This document shows, piece by piece, positions 60,828 to 64,000 of a stretch of DNA of 64,000 nt. Position 1 is the stretch's first letter. Every line of letters starts with the position of its first letter. A program made the translations under genes and the position numbers. The stretch spans positions 110,680,216-110,744,215 of the forward strand of contig NC_073745.1 of assembly GCF_029784135.1 (NCBI RefSeq). The letters run 5' to 3'. Origin of the DNA: Toxorhynchites rutilus septentrionalis (Eukaryota; Arthropoda; Insecta; Diptera; Culicidae). The notes beneath the pieces are model-generated. The model saw nothing but the letters and a program-made list of their open reading frames with translations, searched no databases and had not been told where the DNA came from.

Positions 60828-62629
60828 CCCACATTCCGTTTTGCCTGCCAAGATCGGGTCGATGAAATGTCAACAGTCGACCTCAAATGCTGCCACCTTG
60901 CAATCGAGTTATCGTCCTTTCATATGCATTCATCGAACAACTTGACGCCACTTTTTCGCCAACATGTGCAAGGCGTCGACCTGCTTGCAGCGCTGCTTCC
61001 AGCACTGCTTGCTGCTTGTTTGTATTGGTTTGTTATTGAAAATGAAAAGGAAATACATTGATCGATTTTAATCATTTTATTGAAAAAAAAAATAATAAAA
61101 ATCCATGTATAATAAAAATAAGGTATATAATGGAATCGGTGCATCCGGGTTGTCTTGATTGACGATTCAAATCCGACTGAGTACATTGATGAATACCTCT
61201 TTGCCCTCGATGACACAGATATGTGGCTGAGGAGGATTCTTCAATGTGCGTGAAGCACGGGATCTCCGATGGGGAAAATTGCTCGAAATACTATCGATGG
61301 CCAGGTCCTGCTGCTGTTGCTGTTGATGCTGTTCCCCTGAATAGCACCCTGGACTTAAAGGATACTGCTGCGGGAAAGCTGATGCTGTTGGCTGGTGTGA
61401 CAGAAGTGGAAATAAGCAATGTGGTGATGAGGGAAATCATCTTTCTCATTCGCCGATTGATTGAGTCGGATGTATTCATAGCTGAAACAAAATAAAATGA
61501 TTAGTAAGTGAAAAGCAGAAATGAATTCCCTACTCACCAGTTGTATGATCCGGATAAAAATGCGAACATTAAAATATCATGCGATTACGTTCGCTTACCT
61601 CGCCTATTTTCATTCTACTATACAACGGAATCAGTGCATTCGGGTTCCTCCGGGTGGTAATTCAGCTGAGCAAGTTGATAAATACCTCCTTGTCGTTGAG
61701 TTTTCGTGTCTGAAGAGGATTTTTGAATGTGCGCGAAGCACGGAACCTCTAATGGGGAAAGTTCTTCGCAATACCATACCATGGTCAAATTCTGCTGCTG
61801 CTGTTAATGCTGTCCCCCGGCATTGCCAACAGGGGTTGGAGGTTACTGCAGCAGGAAAACGGATGTTGTTGGCTGCTGTGATAGAAGTGGAAATCCGCAC
61901 TGTGGTGATGGGAGAAATCATCTTTCTCACTTACCGATTGATGGAAGCAAACGAGTCGAATGTATTCATAGCTGATAAGACAAGATAAAATAATTAATAA
62001 TTAAAAAGCCGAAATATATTTCATACTCACCAGTTGTATGATCCATTTGTTTTTGTTTGAGATGACAGTTTAGCGGAGTGGAAAAAAGAACCACCAGTGA
62101 TGCCATTTGGTTTGTTTAATTATTCAGTATTTTCGACTAACGAACTATCCGCGTTGGCGATATTGGGGAATAGGCATGACAGTATGGATTTGCAGAAAGA
62201 ATGAATACACTTTTAAAATGAAAATTATGAATGAACATGATTTTTCCTTAATCAAATTAGTACTCTATGTAAGTGAAAATCACCATTTCCTGCAAATGGT
62301 GAAAAAACGTCATAAAAAATATGTTTTGAGATAATTTTATATTATAATGACAAGTTTTTTTGAGAATATCTAAACGTCTATAGAAAATAATTCAAATTAG
62401 GGTCATGACAACGTACTTTAAGTAGAAAAAATTATGCCAAGAAAAAAATTTCATACAAATTTTAGCAAATATAAACTGATTCGGGCCGACTAATATGATA
62501 GAGAATAGTTTGCCTCATACAAACTATTGCCGTATCCAGATGTCGATACCTAATCGTCGTCATCGTGAATAGGTAACAGCGTTACGGTCGTTGTTAGGTC
62601 GATGTTTTTTTCGTCGATTGGATTGTGGG
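60828..62629 (-). repeat. Giant palindrome, right arm (uninterrupted)
   Basis: Contains two diverged tandem units, 61205-61550 and 61700-62040, each with an open frame (61223-61495 and 61521-61988) sharing the pattern AAGK-MLLA-V-EVEI--VVM and FIA(D/E)-K. The opposite strand of each unit has frames beginning MNT(S/F)DS and MRKMIS. Ends at GGATTGTGGG, 62620-62629. Confidence 0.85.
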
Positions 62630-63800
62630 ATTCCATAGAGCGGATGATGAGTTCTTGATCGTAAAGTGTACAAAAGACGATCAACTGAAATCTTACGACA
62701 CCCGTCGAGGGATTTTTAATTCTCTATTGCACTGACCGCAGTGAGTGGCTGACTCAGTCTCGTGTCGATTTTATTTTGCTGTTGTTTCCCGTCCGTCAGC
62801 CAGCAGACGGGTAATCGATGCAATTGATTAATTATATTACCAGCAGATTTGGGAGAATTTCATCCCGCCCATAATCGTTTTTTAGATTCCAACATTCAAA
62901 TTTCTCTCCAATTTTTCCAATAGTAATTCAATTAGTGACTTCACGGAACACCTTTCGAATTCGATTGAATTTCAGACCCTTTTTTATTTTGTAGATAAAA
63001 CGGATCACATATTTGATTAATTCAATTCTGTGAGGTTACGTTCTTCGTTGCGAATAAATGTAATGAATTAGTATGGACGTATGTCACTCATATATCGTGG
63101 ACTTCCGACTTATGTGGCAGTAGATTTATCGAACGACTAATGTTTTTTATATCCCTTCAAACTTGTAGCATCTCTCAAATGTACATACTGCTTTGACCGT
63201 AGATTTGCATGGTTGAATCTGGTTAATTTCAGGTATTCAGTCTTCATATTGTCGAAAGAATACTGTTGGAACAAACGGTATCGCAGCAAATGATTATCAA
63301 CATCTTACCTTATCATCAAACAGTATGCGAAGAATTTAAGTGAACTGACGGCATTGGAATATATGAATAAAAAATATCCTTGAAGTTACTGTTATGTAGA
63401 GTTCTACAATCCAAAAATCATATGAGCAAATATTTACGTGCTTACACAAAAAAACATGTTGACATATTTGCGCTAATTTATGTTTTTTGATTAATAAAAG
63501 GTAATCAAGGTCTTTTCTAGCCACCAGCTTACTCGGGCCCGAAAAAAGTGGTCTGTATTTGGACTGGCGGAATAATATATCTCGCAAGACAACGTGTTCG
63601 ATGTCGTAATTGCCTTGGCCAATAACGCATTTACATTAACTCATAAAATTAGTGATTTGAGGGGGATTATTGTTTGTAGTCTCTTGTAGATTAATTTAAA
63701 CACCATCTGAGAAATTCTCTGTGAAACATTAAACATTAAAGTCGTCCTATCTGCTGTAGCGCCTTTTTTTTTCATTTTACCCAATTTCATCGAAGTAAAC
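62630..63800. other. AT-rich stretch, nothing recognised
   Basis: No ORF, RNA gene or repeat family is supported. Confidence 0.35.
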
Positions 63801-63802
63801 GT

Positions 63803-64000
63803 AGGGGGTCTCCGTAGCCACATTGGTTGCGCGTTCGCTTAGTAAGCGATCGATCTTGGGTTCAAAACTCAGGGTCCTCATTGACCATCTTTGTATTGTT
63901 ACAGAATAGCTACGTCCACGCAACAATCATCAGCGATGGAGATCGATCCACAGTCGAAATAAGATCGATTCATCCATACAACTGCTCTGCTCTGCAAGAC
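63803..64000 (+). mobile_element. tRNA-derived SINE, plus strand, cut by the window end
   Basis: Head GGGGTCTCCGTAGCCACATT, B-box-like GGTTCAAAACTC at 63860, then a body nearly identical to the minus-strand copy at 2518-2784. Its 3' end lies beyond the window. Confidence 0.75.

Overview
The window looks like a stretch of a culicine mosquito (Aedes-like) nuclear genome. It is AT-rich intergenic or intronic DNA made almost wholly of transposable elements at different stages of decay. This reading rests on DD37E mariner-type transposases (a group described from mosquitoes), several tRNA-derived SINE families, an I-type non-LTR retrotransposon with an RNase H domain, Jockey- and RTE-like remnants, and many short inverted-repeat elements. 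The species assignment is inference. No intact host gene can be demonstrated; only two weak small-ORF candidates are listed (31.8 kb and 54.6 kb).

Layout. 0-7.5 kb: a DD37E transposase cut by the window start, a SINE, a broken piggyBac-like transposase, and two copies of a recurrent repeat here called R1 (one end CTAGCTGACCC, other end ATCCATTTTTATATAGATAG). One R1 copy carries a nearly intact mariner in its tail and the other carries a SINE. 7.5-10.1 kb shows no recognisable gene. 10.1-19 kb mixes R1, long fold-back repeats (family H), a decayed DD37E copy and the first copy of a 0.9 kb inverted-repeat element (family K). 19-21.7 kb is unassigned. 21.7-23.7 kb is an R1 copy opened by a solo LTR. 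24.4-30.7 kb is a pile-up of I, Jockey, RTE-like and mariner fragments. 33.5-34.6 kb holds an LTR candidate and a short inverted-repeat element. 35.5-41.2 kb is the largest element, a two-ORF I-type retrotransposon with an inactivated coding region. 42-53.6 kb holds further inverted-repeat elements, a 304-bp pure AT array, K copy 2, a GC-rich fold-back, a decayed mariner, R1 fragments and RTE-like remnants. 56.3-64 kb holds SINEs and the most striking structure, described next.

The standout feature is a giant palindrome at 56780-62629. Two highly similar arms of about 1.8 kb face each other across a 46-bp spacer. The left arm was later opened by a 2.2-kb insertion carrying its own TATA/initiator pair and 197-bp tandem repeats. 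If transcribed, the palindrome would form a very long hairpin RNA, so it is a candidate hairpin-siRNA locus. Nested insertions elsewhere (mariner in R1, SINE in R1, LTR in R1) give clear target-site duplications and a relative insertion order.
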